The notes: generated by a model not told the origin, from the sequence alone. Counted from the first letter of the stretch, positions 8,834-18,938 are shown. The stretch is 64,000 nucleotides of DNA from Paenibacillus sp. D2_2 (GCF_031199965.1 NZ_CP133605.1:1086501-1150500), one strand, 5' to 3'. Program-made: numbers and translations.

Positions 8834-10453
8834 GTGCGGAAGATCGCCATTATTGATGATGAACGCCAGGTACTGCAAGGGATGAAGCGGGTTATTCCTT
8901 GGGGAGAGCTGGATGCGGAATGGGCCGGGGAAGCGCTGAACGGCGAGGATGGATTGGATATGATCCGGGAGACACAGCCTGATATCGTCATTACGGATAT
9001 ATATATGCCGGTGATGAACGGGTTGGATATGATCGAGCATTTAAGAAAAGACGGATTTGGTGGGAAAATTATCATTCTTAGCGGGTATTCTGACTTTGAG
9101 CATGCAAGGCAGGCACTGCGCTTTAATGTCAGCGATTATGTGTCCAAGCCGATCAGTGTACCTACTTTAAAGACTGTATTATATAAAGTTATTCAAGAGC
9201 TTGTTGAAGAGGAAGAGAAGCTCAATATCCAGGTGGAGCTTAAACATAAACTGATGATCTATGAGCCTTTTATCGAAAAGGAGTGGGTAAGATCTGCCGC
9301 AGTAGGCACGCTTAACCAGTATTATCAAGATGGCGATCACCTGCCGGAGCCTTATCAATATTGGGCTGAATGTAGTCATGCGGCGATTGGTATTGATTTG
9401 GTTCGCGATGGCCGGGCGGATGAGCTGTCCGTGTCCGACTGGAATTTATTCCGCTTCGCTATTAGCAATATCGTCTGCGAAGTTGCTCGGAAGGTATTCC
9501 CTGTCATCGAGTATACAGAACTTCATAGTACAAGAGCTGTATTGATCATCCATCCCGAGCGTGGTAGTTCCTGCGAACAATTGGAGGATACGCTAAAGGA
9601 GCTTGGTGTCAAGCTGATCGACAACGTCAAAAGCTACTTAAGGCTTGCGATTTGTGTTGGAATCGGAAGGATTCGCGGGGAATGGGCGAAGCTGCCGGAA
9701 TCGACAGAGGAAGCCTTTCGAGCGATTGATCGCCGCGAGCAGAGGATGGTCCCTTCCTACGATTTGTACATATATAAAGGACAGACGAGAGAAGATTCGG
9801 AGACGGTCGCGTTGTTCCCGGTCAAGTTCTCGTTCAAACTGGCTAGTGCCATGAAGACGGCCCAGGAGACTGAGGCACAACAAATCGTCGCAGAGTATAT
9901 AGAAGAGCTCAAGAAGCAGGGCGGAATCTCCAAGGATTATGTACAGATGCTAGGCAGCGAATTATGGGGCATCATGACCTACAGTTTGTATGAAGCGGGT
10001 CTTTTCCTCGATGATCTATTCACGAATGACCAGATTGCCAAGGAACTGCTCACGTTATGCCGACCAGAGCAACTGGCGGAGTGGCTGTTGGCAAAGATCT
10101 CAATAATCTGCAACAGCCGGCAGATGAAAGGAAGCAGCAAGCACAGACAGGTTGTCGACTTCATGACCCAGTATATTCATGAGCATTATGCTGAAGACTT
10201 AACGCTTGCCGATCTGTCGGACAAAGTGTACATTTCCCGGAATCATTTATCGATCATTTTCAAGAATATTACGGGTGAGACATTCAACAACTATTTGACC
10301 CGAGTGCGGATGGAGAAAGCACGTGAGCTATTACTGGAACGCAATCTGCTCGTCTATGAGGTGGCGGAGCAGGTCGGCTATAAGAATGTTCCTTACTTTA
10401 GCACATTATTCAAGAAGGTTACCGGAATGAATCCAACGGAACTCATCAAATAA
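8834..10453 (+). CDS. AraC-type response regulator (YesN-like)
   Basis: Cytosolic response regulator of 539 aa. The N-terminal receiver domain has IIDDE acidic residues, the phospho-acceptor Asp in DIVITDIYMP, LSGYSDF, and the conserved Lys in VSKPI. A central YesN-type region follows, then two AraC helix-turn-helix motifs in the last 100 residues, ending in GYKNVPYFSTLFKKVTGMNP. AAGGAGG at 8819-8825 fits a GTG start at 8834, giving MRKIAIIDDE; an upstream in-frame ATG at 8792 has no such support. It probably activates the three promoters carrying the 59-nt block. Confidence 0.92.
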   Translation: MRKIAIIDDERQVLQGMKRVIPWGELDAEWAGEALNGEDGLDMIRETQPDIVITDIYMPVMNGLDMIEHLRKDGFGGKIIILSGYSDFEHARQALRFNVSDYVSKPISVPTLKTVLYKVIQELVEEEEKLNIQVELKHKLMIYEPFIEKEWVRSAAVGTLNQYYQDGDHLPEPYQYWAECSHAAIGIDLVRDGRADELSVSDWNLFRFAISNIVCEVARKVFPVIEYTELHSTRAVLIIHPERGSSCEQLEDTLKELGVKLIDNVKSYLRLAICVGIGRIRGEWAKLPESTEEAFRAIDRREQRMVPSYDLYIYKGQTREDSETVALFPVKFSFKLASAMKTAQETEAQQIVAEYIEELKKQGGISKDYVQMLGSELWGIMTYSLYEAGLFLDDLFTNDQIAKELLTLCRPEQLAEWLLAKISIICNSRQMKGSSKHRQVVDFMTQYIHEHYAEDLTLADLSDKVYISRNHLSIIFKNITGETFNNYLTRVRMEKARELLLERNLLVYEVAEQVGYKNVPYFSTLFKKVTGMNPTELIK

Positions 10454-10463
10454 AGAGGTTATA

Positions 10464-10490
10464 GTGGACTTTTTGAACAACTGCTTAAAG
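10464..10490. repeat. 3' end fragment of dispersed repeat
   Basis: GTGGACTTTTTGAACAAC matches the right end of the repeat at 13560-13802. A 14-nt match to the left end, GTACGTGTTCAAAA, lies at 8759-8772, so the two remnants flank the regulator gene. Confidence 0.5.
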
Positions 10491-10500
10491 GGGGGCGCTT

Positions 10501-11594
10501 ATGATTCGCGTTGCAATAATAGGAACAGGCTCTATTTCCAGGGCTCATCTTCAGGCTTATGCTCTGTTTCCGCAGCGCTGTAAAGTCATCGCGCTCGCAA
10601 ATAGCCATGTGGAGAAAGCATACAGACTGAAGGAAGAATTTCAGCTCGATTGCACAATTACTGAGGACTATCATGAGCTACTTCACAATGAGGATATAGA
10701 TTTAATCTCGATCTGCACCCCTCCCCGTACTCATGCCGAGATTGCAGCCAATTGTCTGCTTGCGGGTAAGCATGTCCTGGTGGAGAAGCCGATGGCGATG
10801 TCTCTGGAAGAATGTGATCGGATGTTGGAAGCCGCCGAACAAGCGGGACGCATCCTGTCTGTCATTGGACAGAGCCGCTTCGATGATTCCATGATGAAGC
10901 TCAAATACATGCTCGGTTCCGGTTTGGCAGGCCGAATCGTCCATGCCCAGGTAGAGGCTCATTGGTGGAGAGGCGCTAGCTACTACGATAAGTGGTGGAG
11001 AGGAACATGGGAGCAGGAAGGGGGCGGTTGTACGCTGAATCATGGTGTCCATCATATCGATCTGCTGCAATGGATGATGGGGATGCCGCAGACCGTACAG
11101 GCAGTCATCAGTAATGCCTCGCATAGCAACTCGGAAGTGGAGGACATCTCGATAGCTATCTTCAGCTATGAGCAAGGTGGAGTGGCACAAGTTACAAGCT
11201 CGGTTGTGCATCATGGCGAGGAACGGCAGATTATCCTTCAGGGGAGAGAGCCCGAATATCAACGCCATGGAAGGTGTATGCTTCCACTTCAAGGCCGGAC
11301 GGATTTCCGGAGCGGAATCAGGCACTGGAGCAGGAGATCGAAGAATACGGACGTAGTTATAAGTCACTGCAGTACAGTGGCCATGCTGGACAGATTGATG
11401 ATATTTTGAGAGCGATTGAGCATAATTCGCTGAAGGTACTGATCGATGGATATGAGGGTCGGAAAGTCATTGAACTAATTACAGCGATCTATGAAGCGGG
11501 GACAACGAGAAGATCGGTTAATTTGCCGCTGAGTGAAGATAGTTTATTTTATACACGTGAAGGTTTACTAGCGACCGCACCGCGCTTCCATTAG
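10501..11594 (+). pseudogene. Gfo/Idh/MocA family oxidoreductase, frameshifted
   Basis: NAD(P)-dependent sugar oxidoreductase, about 364 aa when restored. It has the Rossmann GTGSIS motif, the EKPMAMS motif, and HGVHHIDLLQW of the substrate domain. The frame breaks at 11241-11244. GGGG to GGGGG gives ILQGERARISTPWKVYAS and joins the C-terminal part (IDDILRAIEHN, NLPL). The exact substrate cannot be told. Its position after the regulator suggests uronate or sugar-acid metabolism. RBS AAAGGGGGG. Confidence 0.85.
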
Positions 11595-11669
11595 AAGGAG
11601 AGTTCAAGTGTCTATCGCGTGGATAAGTAACAGTAAGGTTAGTAGGATGCTTATGTTAGGAGGAAAACT

Positions 11670-12749
11670 ATGGTTCCGGTGAAATTCAGCATTATCGGCG
11701 GCGCTGGCTACCGCTCGCAGTATTATCTCAGAATTGCTCAAGCGATGCCCGAACGGTTCCAGGTCAGTGGTATGGTTGTCAGGAATGAGGCCAAGGCGCT
11801 AGACATGGAGAAAAAATGGGGTGTATCTACATATCGGACATTGGATCAGTTGCTGCAAAATGAAAGCCCGGATTTTATCGTCGTCTCCGTAAGCGGCAAT
11901 GAAGGTCTGAATTATTTGTATAGACTGGCAGAAGAAGGGGTTCCCGTATTAGCGGAGACACCACCAGCTCCCGATCTAGAGGGTCTTGAACTGTTGCATG
12001 ATAAAACAAGTGTAACTGGGGCCCGTATTCAGGTGGCTGAGCAGTACCAGTTCCATCCGATCCAGGAAGCTCGCTTGGCCCTAATTCGTTCAGGGAGATT
12101 AGGGAGAATTACCGAGGCAACAGTATCGATCTCTCACCTATATCACGGCGTCAGTCTTATTCGTAAAATGCTGGGGATATCATTTGAAAATGTGAAAATC
12201 AGGGGGATGCGTTTCCAATCTCAATGGGCCTTGGGACCGACACGCGACGGGAATCCGACGGAAGATAGAATGATTCCTCTGCAGAGAGATCTGGCCTGGC
12301 TGGATTTCGGGGATCGTCTCGGAATATACGATTTCACCAAGGATCAACACCGCTCCTGGACCCGCTCGAACCATCTGTCAGTTAGAGGGGAGAGGGGAGA
12401 GATTTTCGACAGTCGCGTTTTAATTCAACAGGAGTCAACGGTTCCGCTCCAAATGGAATTGAAGCGGATCAATAAAGGGGAAATGGAGAATCAGGAGGGT
12501 TACTTCCTGCAAGGGATTCTGTGTGGGGAGAGTTGGTTGTACGAGAACCCTTTCGCTCCGGCCAGATTATATGATGATGAGATTGCCATCGCAGAATGCC
12601 TACAGAAGATGGCTGATTATATAGCTGGAGGGCCCGAGTTCTACAGTGTCGCGGAGGCTTCACAGGATCATTATCTGGGTATGATGATCGAGAAGGCGAT
12701 TTTATCGGGCGAGATTGTCGAGACCCAGCGTCAGCGTTGGGCTAGATAG
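11670..12749 (+). CDS. Gfo/Idh/MocA family oxidoreductase
   Basis: 359-aa oxidoreductase with an N-terminal nucleotide fold (FSIIGGAGYRSQYYLRIA), ETPPAPD in place of the usual EKP motif, and a C-terminal substrate domain. The Lys of the EKP motif is replaced (AETPP), so activity may be altered. Start ATG with RBS TTAGGAGG. It follows the other oxidoreductase by 75 nt and likely belongs to the same transcription unit; the substrate is unknown. Confidence 0.8.
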   Translation: MVPVKFSIIGGAGYRSQYYLRIAQAMPERFQVSGMVVRNEAKALDMEKKWGVSTYRTLDQLLQNESPDFIVVSVSGNEGLNYLYRLAEEGVPVLAETPPAPDLEGLELLHDKTSVTGARIQVAEQYQFHPIQEARLALIRSGRLGRITEATVSISHLYHGVSLIRKMLGISFENVKIRGMRFQSQWALGPTRDGNPTEDRMIPLQRDLAWLDFGDRLGIYDFTKDQHRSWTRSNHLSVRGERGEIFDSRVLIQQESTVPLQMELKRINKGEMENQEGYFLQGILCGESWLYENPFAPARLYDDEIAIAECLQKMADYIAGGPEFYSVAEASQDHYLGMMIEKAILSGEIVETQRQRWAR

Positions 12750-12891
12750 AGAACTGGATACATTTTAAGCGGAGAACCCAACCATGACAGATATCCGATA
12801 ATTGGGCGAAGGGTACTGAGACAGATGCCTAATCACTCTTTGGCATAGACGAATATGATGCTGTGTACTCTTAATCAAGGAGGGATACACG

Positions 12892-13038
12892 ATGGGTGAA
12901 GTTGGCGGTTTAGGTTGTGGACCTGGAGTCGGCGGTTTAGGTTACGGTCCTGGAGTTGGCGGATTATGGACTTCCACTGGGGCGATCTTAGTTCTGTTTA
13001 TTTTGCTGGTGATTATTACAAGAAGCTTTTGCTTTTAA
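12892..13038 (+). CDS. YjcZ-like small membrane protein
   Basis: 48-aa protein. A Gly-rich N-terminus contains two near repeats (GVGGLGYGPG type), followed by TSTGAILVLFILLVIITRSF, one hydrophobic segment. This organisation is typical of the YjcZ family of Bacillales sporulation-associated small proteins. Good RBS AAGGAGG at 12878-12884. It stands alone and is followed by a terminator. Confidence 0.75.
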   Translation: MGEVGGLGCGPGVGGLGYGPGVGGLWTSTGAILVLFILLVIITRSFCF

Positions 13039-13112
13039 TTAATCATCGACTTATCTATTAGACAATAAACAGGCTCTACTGTAATCTCATCTGGAAAGAT
13101 CCGGAATAAGAG

Positions 13113-13149
13113 AAGCCTACTAACCTTAATGGTTGGTGGGCTTTTTTTT
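13113..13149 (+). terminator. terminator after YjcZ-like gene
   Basis: AGCCTACTAACC pairs with GGTTGGTGGGCT, followed by eight T residues. Confidence 0.8.
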
Positions 13150-13269
13150 GCATATTATTGTGTGTCAAAAAATGCCTGTGAACAACCTCTATTATTGATC
13201 TCGTATATTGATTATTTGTATGGAATAGGCATATAATACAAACATATGTTCTCATATGAGGTGATAGGG

Positions 13270-13551
13270 ATGTTAAATGATCTGGAACGTAAAGTGCTTC
13301 GAATTCTGTATAACTTCTCAACGCAGCGGCGTCGAATGCCAACCAAACCTGAATTGGAACGTACTACTGGCCGACAATTCACGGATATCAAGTCCGCCCT
13401 AGATGTGTTAGTGCAGCAGCGGTATATTTTCTGGCCGGATAATCCTCTGCTCGATACCATTGTAATTCTGGAGGGATGGGAACGGGATACTTCTATGCCT
13501 AAACCTAAGCCGGTGATATCAAGTAACACGGATTATTGGACGAAGTACTAA
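13270..13551 (+). CDS. small winged-helix protein, function unknown
   Basis: 93-aa protein. LERKVLRILYNFSTQRRRMP and KSALDVLVQQRYIFWPDN look like a winged-helix DNA-binding fold, with the recognition helix near PTKPELERTTGRQF. Start ATG 13270 follows GAGGTGATAGGG; an in-frame ATG at 13246 lacks an RBS. The C-terminus is polar. No partner gene is adjacent and I do not recognise a named family. Confidence 0.6.
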   Translation: MLNDLERKVLRILYNFSTQRRRMPTKPELERTTGRQFTDIKSALDVLVQQRYIFWPDNPLLDTIVILEGWERDTSMPKPKPVISSNTDYWTKY

Positions 13552-13559
13552 TGGTACGT

Positions 13560-13802
13560 GTTCAAAAAGTACGGTTTTCAGCACCGAAGCTTATGCTTCC
13601 GATGTGCGTTTTTTCAAAACGCTTCAGTTGAATGAAGCTAGGGACTGAGGAGCGGAGCGTACGTAGTGGGTACGTGAGCACCTGAGATGTTTCCGGAGGA
13701 AACATGACTTCGTATGCATCCGCTTAGGCCCGGCTGAATTCAAGATTCGATGTCGAATAAGTTCTCAGTGTTACTTCGTGATCAAAAGCGGACTTTTTGA
13801 AC
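13560..13802. repeat. dispersed repeat, long copy
   Basis: 243-bp element with perfect terminal inverted repeats GTTCAAAAAGT (13560-13570) and ACTTTTTGAAC (13792-13802). It shares a core (GGAGCGGAGCGTACGTA, then GAATTCAAGATTCGATG) with copies at 15830 and 63819. It carries two extra hairpins missing from those copies: a GAAGC/GCTTC module and ATGTTTCC-GGA-GGAAACAT. No ORF. It fills the 13552-13936 gap. Confidence 0.8.
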
Positions 13803-13936
13803 AACTTCTAAAGGGTGATATAGAATTGCAAATCGAAATCGTATTGTATATGCTTGATTAAACTAAGTAACATTGGCTCCAATGGAATATGCGACATTAG
13901 AGCAGGACAACTATTGAGTAGGAGGATTTCATAATC

Positions 13937-15766
13937 ATGAGTACGTCACAGTTTTTTGCTAGACCTCATCTTGCCGATTGTGTGCCTGATCTGGTTGCTA
14001 CGGCACGTGGAGATAAGAAGGCTACATTGGTAATACAGAATGCGAAGCTGGTTAATGTATGCTCGGGAGAAATTCAGGACGGTATATCGATCGGTGTGCA
14101 GGGCAGCCGAATTGCTTTTGTAGGGGCGGATGCCAGCCATATGATCGGTGCAGATACGAAGATCATCGATGCTGCCGGCCGTTATGTTGCTCCTGGCTTA
14201 CTTGATGGGCATTGCCATATTGAGAGTAGTCAGATCACACCAACCCAATTCGCCAGAGCCGTGCTTTCGAAGGGTACGACGGGCGGATTTTTTGATGCTC
14301 ATGAGATTACGAACGTATTGGGGCTGCCTGGTCTGAGACTGATGCTGGACGAAGCCAGACAAACCCCGCTTGCAGCTTATATGCAGGTTGCTTCATGCGT
14401 TCCGTCTACAGGTCCGGATATGGAGACGGCGGGTGCCGAGATCGGCCCTGCAGAGGTCGCCGAAGCCTTCACTTGGGGTCCTGATATGATCGCCTTGGGC
14501 GAGGTTATGAACTTTCCGGGTGTTGTGTACGGAGACGAGAAAATGATCGGAGAGATCCAGGCAACCTTGCGGGCTGGACGAGTTGCTGACGGACACTTTA
14601 CGTGGCCGGTGGATGATTGGAGAATTTCTGCTTATGCGGCTGGTGGAATTACCGGAGACCACGAGTGTGTAAATGCCGAGGATGTTATTGAACGTGTAAG
14701 AAGAGGCATGTACGCCAAAATGAGACGCGGTTCGGCCTGGCATGATGTGGCCGAATCCATTAAGGCTCATACGGACTATGGCATTGATACGCGTCGTATG
14801 ATGCTCGTAACAGACGACCGTAGTCCGGAATCTCTTGTTGATGAAGGACATATGGACTTCGTAGTTCGTCATGCGATCTCGCAAGGCGTACGTCCGGTAA
14901 CGGCCTTCCAAATGGCAACGATCAATACCGCTGAACGCTTCGGTGTTGCCCGTGATGTAGGTACCATTACTCCAGCTTCCTTCGCCGACATGATCATTCT
15001 TGACGGTAATTTGGCCGACGTTAACGTCGTGATGACGATTGCGGCTGGACAAGTTGTCGCTAAGAATGGCAAGATGACCGTGGAATTGCCTGATTTCGAA
15101 TATCCACACGAAGCTATTAACTCGGTGCATCTCACTCGCGCGGTGATGGAGCAGGACTTTGTCATTGAAGCTCCAATCGAATCCGGTGAGTTAACGGCGA
15201 GAGCTATCGGTGTACGTGAGAATCATGTGGATACGAAGGAAGAACTTGTGCCTGTGCGGATCGAGAATGGCAGGGTTGCGCTCCGAGTCGAGGATGGCCT
15301 GTCCAAGCTGGCGGTTATCGAGCGTCACAAAGGGACGGGCAACAAATCGGTTGGTCTGGTGTCGCATGTTGACTTCAAAGTACCGGCAGCAATTGCTACA
15401 ACCGTAGCTCATGACTGTCATAATGTGATGATCATCGGGAATTCCGATGCTCTGATGGCCAAGGCTGCGAACACCGTTGCAGAAATGCAGGGCGGCATTG
15501 CTGTCGTAACTGAAGACAAGATTGTCAAGCTACCGTTGCCAGTGGCTGGACTGATGTCGAATGCGCCGTTTGAACAGGTTGCCGAGCAATCTCGTGCGGT
15601 AAGCCAGGCACTGTATCAGGCAGGTTGCACGATGAACTATGCGTTCATGACCTTGTCTCTGCTGGCGTTGGTCGTTATTCCTGAACTGCGTATCTCGGAT
15701 ATCGGCTTGTTCAAGATGACGGAACAAGGCTTCGTGAAGGTTCCTTTGTTCGTAGAGGAGCAATAA
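13937..15766 (+). CDS. ade: adenine deaminase
   Basis: Hydrolyses adenine to hypoxanthine and ammonia in purine salvage; cytosolic metal-dependent amidohydrolase. 609 aa, with an N-terminal beta domain, the metal-binding motif GLLDGHCHIESS (about residues 90-101), GFFDAHEITNV, GDHECVN, a conserved DDRSPE and a C-terminal domain with VAHDCHNVMIIG. RBS TAGGAGG. It is a single gene bracketed by two copies of the dispersed repeat, with no obvious operon partner. Confidence 0.95.
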   Translation: MSTSQFFARPHLADCVPDLVATARGDKKATLVIQNAKLVNVCSGEIQDGISIGVQGSRIAFVGADASHMIGADTKIIDAAGRYVAPGLLDGHCHIESSQITPTQFARAVLSKGTTGGFFDAHEITNVLGLPGLRLMLDEARQTPLAAYMQVASCVPSTGPDMETAGAEIGPAEVAEAFTWGPDMIALGEVMNFPGVVYGDEKMIGEIQATLRAGRVADGHFTWPVDDWRISAYAAGGITGDHECVNAEDVIERVRRGMYAKMRRGSAWHDVAESIKAHTDYGIDTRRMMLVTDDRSPESLVDEGHMDFVVRHAISQGVRPVTAFQMATINTAERFGVARDVGTITPASFADMIILDGNLADVNVVMTIAAGQVVAKNGKMTVELPDFEYPHEAINSVHLTRAVMEQDFVIEAPIESGELTARAIGVRENHVDTKEELVPVRIENGRVALRVEDGLSKLAVIERHKGTGNKSVGLVSHVDFKVPAAIATTVAHDCHNVMIIGNSDALMAKAANTVAEMQGGIAVVTEDKIVKLPLPVAGLMSNAPFEQVAEQSRAVSQALYQAGCTMNYAFMTLSLLALVVIPELRISDIGLFKMTEQGFVKVPLFVEEQ

Positions 15767-15829
15767 GACAGGCAGCGGGAATGTCACTATTTGACATACA
15801 TCCTTTGTCATAGTTAAATAATAGTGAGC

Positions 15830-15997
15830 GTTTAAAAAGTCAGACTTTCAGCATCGAGAAGGTTGGATGAGGCTAGGGCATGAGGAGCGGAGCGTACGTA
15901 GTTGGTACGTGAGCACCGGAAGGCCCGGGTGAATTCAAGATTCGATGTCGATTAAACTTCCTATGCCACTTCGTGATCAAAGTGGGACTTTTTAAAC
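15830..15997. repeat. dispersed repeat, short copy
   Basis: 168-bp copy of the element at 13560. Its ends are GTTTAAAAAGT (15830-15840) and ACTTTTTAAAC (15987-15997): the third or fourth base differs from the long copy at both ends, so pairing is kept. It lacks both extra hairpin modules. Confidence 0.8.
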
Positions 15998-16026
15998 AAC
16001 CTCTAATAGGTAATTGAATAGGAAAT

Positions 16027-16115
16027 CCACTAGGGGAGTCGTGGTAACGACTGAGACAAGATAAATCTTGGACCCTTTGAACCTGATCTAGTTAGCACTA
16101 GCGTAGGAAAGTGGA
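16027..16115 (+). promoter_or_regulatory. TPP riboswitch (THI element)
   Basis: Contains the conserved THI-box pieces in order: GGGG, CTGAGA, ACCC, TTGAACCTGATCTAGTTA, and GCGTAGGAAAGTGG. P1 pairs CCAC at 16028-16031 with GTGG at 16111-16114. It precedes tenA-thiMDE and ends in a transcription terminator, so thiamine pyrophosphate should switch the operon off. Confidence 0.95.
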
Positions 16116-16154
16116 GTCGGACTAAATTGCTATAGCTATATTTGCTAAAGTACA

Positions 16155-16183
16155 GGCCACTCCATATCCGGAGTGGCCTTTTT
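16155..16183 (+). terminator. riboswitch expression-platform terminator
   Basis: Perfect 9-bp stem GGCCACTCC/GGAGTGGCC with five T residues. The GTGGAG following the aptamer can pair with the CCACTCC arm, giving the alternative antiterminator. Confidence 0.9.
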
Positions 16184-16362
16184 GTTGTGTAAATAGACCG
16201 AGATTTGCAGTTATATTCGATATATTTGTGAATCCAGGACTCCATCCGCTCTTGCAGGGGATTTCCTTATTCAAAAGGTGTACAAGTTGAACGAATGAAA
16301 GCTCAAGGAATAGGAGCAGCAGTTCAACTTAACGGTTTCGAAAAAATTTGGAGGTGTAGACC

Positions 16363-17052
16363 ATGAGTTTTACGAGACAGCTTCGTCAGCAGGCAGATCC
16401 TATTTTTCAAGCTATTTATGAACATCCGTTTATACGCGGGATCGCTAGTGGAAAGTTGCAGAAAGAGCAGCTAATTCATTATGTAAAGCAGGATTTTGAG
16501 TATTTGAACGCTTTTATGCGGATTTATGGCATCGCCATATCTAAGAGCAGTACGCGTGAGGAAATTGCGATGTTCAACGAGCAGATCAACTTCGTGCTCT
16601 ATAGTGAAGTACACCCGCATAACAATTTTTGCAGCGTGGCGGGCGTCACTTATGAAGAACTTCAGGGCTTTCCTCTTTCGCCTTCGGCACATCATTATAT
16701 CCGACATATGCTGACCGTTGCGCATGAAGGTAGCCTTGGTGAGATTGTGGCCGCGCTACTGCCTTGTCCATGGACGTATATTGAGATCGGCCAACGCCTG
16801 CTTGAGGAAGTCAAACCGGATGAATCGCATCCGTTCTATGATTGGATTTATTTCTATGGTGGAGGGATGTCGGACTTAACCGAGCGATTCTGCCGTTATG
16901 TGGACGACTGGTCTGAGCGTGTGACAGAAGCTGAACGGCTGCGGATGAAGGAGTATTTTCTGCAGAGCTGCCAACTGGAGTATATGTTCTGGGATATGGC
17001 ATTTCGTCAGGAAGAATGGCCGGTTGCCATGGATTTAGGTAGCGGACTGTGA
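16363..17052 (+). CDS. tenA: thiaminase II / aminopyrimidine aminohydrolase
   Basis: Hydrolyses amino-HMP derivatives in salvage of degraded thiamine. 229 aa, normal for TenA. The catalytic Cys lies in ALLPCPWTY and the conserved Glu near the C-terminus in CQLEYMFWDMA; N-terminal HPFIRGIASG and YVKQDFEYL are family-typical. RBS TTGGAGGTG. First gene of the riboswitch-controlled thiamine operon. Confidence 0.95.
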   Translation: MSFTRQLRQQADPIFQAIYEHPFIRGIASGKLQKEQLIHYVKQDFEYLNAFMRIYGIAISKSSTREEIAMFNEQINFVLYSEVHPHNNFCSVAGVTYEELQGFPLSPSAHHYIRHMLTVAHEGSLGEIVAALLPCPWTYIEIGQRLLEEVKPDESHPFYDWIYFYGGGMSDLTERFCRYVDDWSERVTEAERLRMKEYFLQSCQLEYMFWDMAFRQEEWPVAMDLGSGL

Positions 17053-17289
17053 GTCGAAACTGAACGGTCGCAAGAACTGGAATTAGGTATGTATGTAAGC
17101 TGGAATTTGTACGAGCATGGCAGGTTGGAACTGCTATAAAGTGATCGGAACTACGGTATGCGAGCCAGAAATTGCTGGCTTGGCCTAATCTGCTGATAGG
17201 TGGAACGGAGCTACGAAATTGTTGTAGCATTAGATCCCAGATGGGATGGGGTGCAGAAATTGAAATCTGAGAATGGGGTTGATCTAGAA

Positions 17290-18135
17290 ATGAGTACGCT
17301 CGAACAGGATATTGCAGCTCTCTTAACTAAGGTACAAAAGACGCGGCCGCTCGTACATAATATGACGAACGTGGTCGTCACCAATTTCACAGCGAATGGT
17401 CTGCTAGCTCTTGGCGCATCTCCGGTTATGGCTTATGCCCAGGAAGAAGTGGCAGATATGGCCAAGGTGGCCGGCGCGCTGGTACTGAATATCGGCACCC
17501 TATCCACAGAGCAGGTGGATGCGATGATCATCGCAGGTAAATCGGCTAACCTTCATGGTGTTCCCGTATTGCTGGACCCTGTCGGTGCTGGAGCAACTCG
17601 CCTCAGAACGGAGTCAGCGCAGCGGATTTTACGTGAGGTGAAGATTGCTTTGATTCGCGGGAACGCCGCGGAGATCGCTAATCTAGTCGGTGAAGACTCA
17701 GACATTAAAGGGGTGGACGCGGCTGAGAGTAGCGCGGGAGCGAATGCGAAAATCGCACTCCAGGCAGCTCGTCAATTCAATGCAGTGGTAGCTATTACTG
17801 GTAAGGAAGATATCATAGCCGATGGAGATTACTACCGGATTATCAGCGGCGGAGATGTGCTACTGACACAGGTGACCGGAGCAGGATGTTTGCTGACGTC
17901 TGTGCTTGGTGCCTTCGCGGCGGTTGAAAGGGACATGATGCTCGCTGGCACGGCGGGGCTGGCTTATTACGGTGCGGCTGCAGCTCGTGCAGCGGAACGG
18001 ACAGCTCCGTTAGGTCCGGGCAGCTTCCAGATTGCCTTCCTGGATGAGCTGGCCAAGCTTCATCCTCATTCAGTTAAGGGGTATGCGGCTATTGCTGAGG
18101 CGGGTAGCATGGCTGCCGGAGGTGAATCAAAGTGA
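17290..18135 (+). CDS. thiM: hydroxyethylthiazole kinase
   Basis: Phosphorylates 4-methyl-5-(2-hydroxyethyl)thiazole in thiamine salvage. 281 aa from the ATG at 17290, giving [12 protein letters not shown] and the usual [18 protein letters not shown] start. The frame is open back to a GTG at 17200, but that adds 30 residues not found in the family. Other motifs: [27 protein letters not shown]-like [11 protein letters not shown]. It overlaps thiD by 4 nt. Confidence 0.94.
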   Translation: MSTLEQDIAALLTKVQKTRPLVHNMTNVVVTNFTANGLLALGASPVMAYAQEEVADMAKVAGALVLNIGTLSTEQVDAMIIAGKSANLHGVPVLLDPVGAGATRLRTESAQRILREVKIALIRGNAAEIANLVGEDSDIKGVDAAESSAGANAKIALQAARQFNAVVAITGKEDIIADGDYYRIISGGDVLLTQVTGAGCLLTSVLGAFAAVERDMMLAGTAGLAYYGAAAARAAERTAPLGPGSFQIAFLDELAKLHPHSVKGYAAIAEAGSMAAGGESK

Positions 18136-18938
18136 GTATTCCTAGAGCTCTGACGATTGCCGGTTCAGATAGCGGCGGCGGTGCTGGAATCCAGGCCGAT
18201 CTCAAAACTTTTCAGGAGCTGGACGTGTTCGGAATGTCGGCGATTACCGCGATCACGGTTCAGAATACACTCGGTGTGGAGAAGGTGTATCCACTGCCAC
18301 CTGAAGCATCGGCGGAGCAGATCAAGGCGGTTGGCTCGGATATTGGCGTCGACGCGCTCAAGACAGGAATGCTCTTCAATGCGGAGATTATTGAACAGGT
18401 TGCGGACCAGATCGCCAGCTTCGGCTGGCGAAATGTCGTCGTTGATCCGGTGATGATCGCCAAAGGCGGGGCATCGCTGCTGCTCACCGAAGCGATCCAA
18501 GCGATGAAGGAGCATTTGCTCCCGCTTGCCCTGATCGTTACGCCGAATATTCCAGAAGCGGAAGTATTATCCGGGATCCAGATTCACACGATGGAGGACC
18601 GTCGTGAAGCCGCGAAGCGTATCGCCGAACATGGAGCACGAACTGTGGTCATTAAGGGTGGTCATGATCAAGGGGAGAGAGTGATAGATCTGTTGTACGA
18701 TGGCAGTGTATTTACAGGACTTGCTGGTAGACGCATCGAGACCAAGCATACACACGGAACTGGCTGCACATTCTCGGCCGCAATCGCAGCAGGCCTAGCC
18801 AAGGGGCTGACGGTAGAGCGGGCCGTTGAGGAGGCACGCGCCTTCATTCAAGCGGCGATAGAGGACTCACTGGAGTTGGGCCAGGGTCATGGACCAACGA
18901 ATCATTGGGCATATCGCCGTAGAAAGGAGCGGCTCTGA
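18132..18938 (+). CDS. thiD: hydroxymethylpyrimidine/phosphomethylpyrimidine kinase
   Basis: Two-step kinase giving HMP pyrophosphate for thiamine synthesis. 268 aa ribokinase fold: [20 protein letters not shown] at the N-terminus, [19 protein letters not shown], and the anion-hole motif [16 protein letters not shown] start overlapping the thiM stop, preceded by GGAGGTG inside thiM. It ends one base into the thiE ATG, so translation is coupled. Confidence 0.95.
   Translation: MSIPRALTIAGSDSGGGAGIQADLKTFQELDVFGMSAITAITVQNTLGVEKVYPLPPEASAEQIKAVGSDIGVDALKTGMLFNAEIIEQVADQIASFGWRNVVVDPVMIAKGGASLLLTEAIQAMKEHLLPLALIVTPNIPEAEVLSGIQIHTMEDRREAAKRIAEHGARTVVIKGGHDQGERVIDLLYDGSVFTGLAGRRIETKHTHGTGCTFSAAIAAGLAKGLTVERAVEEARAFIQAAIEDSLELGQGHGPTNHWAYRRRKERL

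Noticed and set aside
10501..12749. Inositol catabolism cluster based on Gfo/Idh genes
   Set aside because: No iol genes are present; the setting is uronate use.
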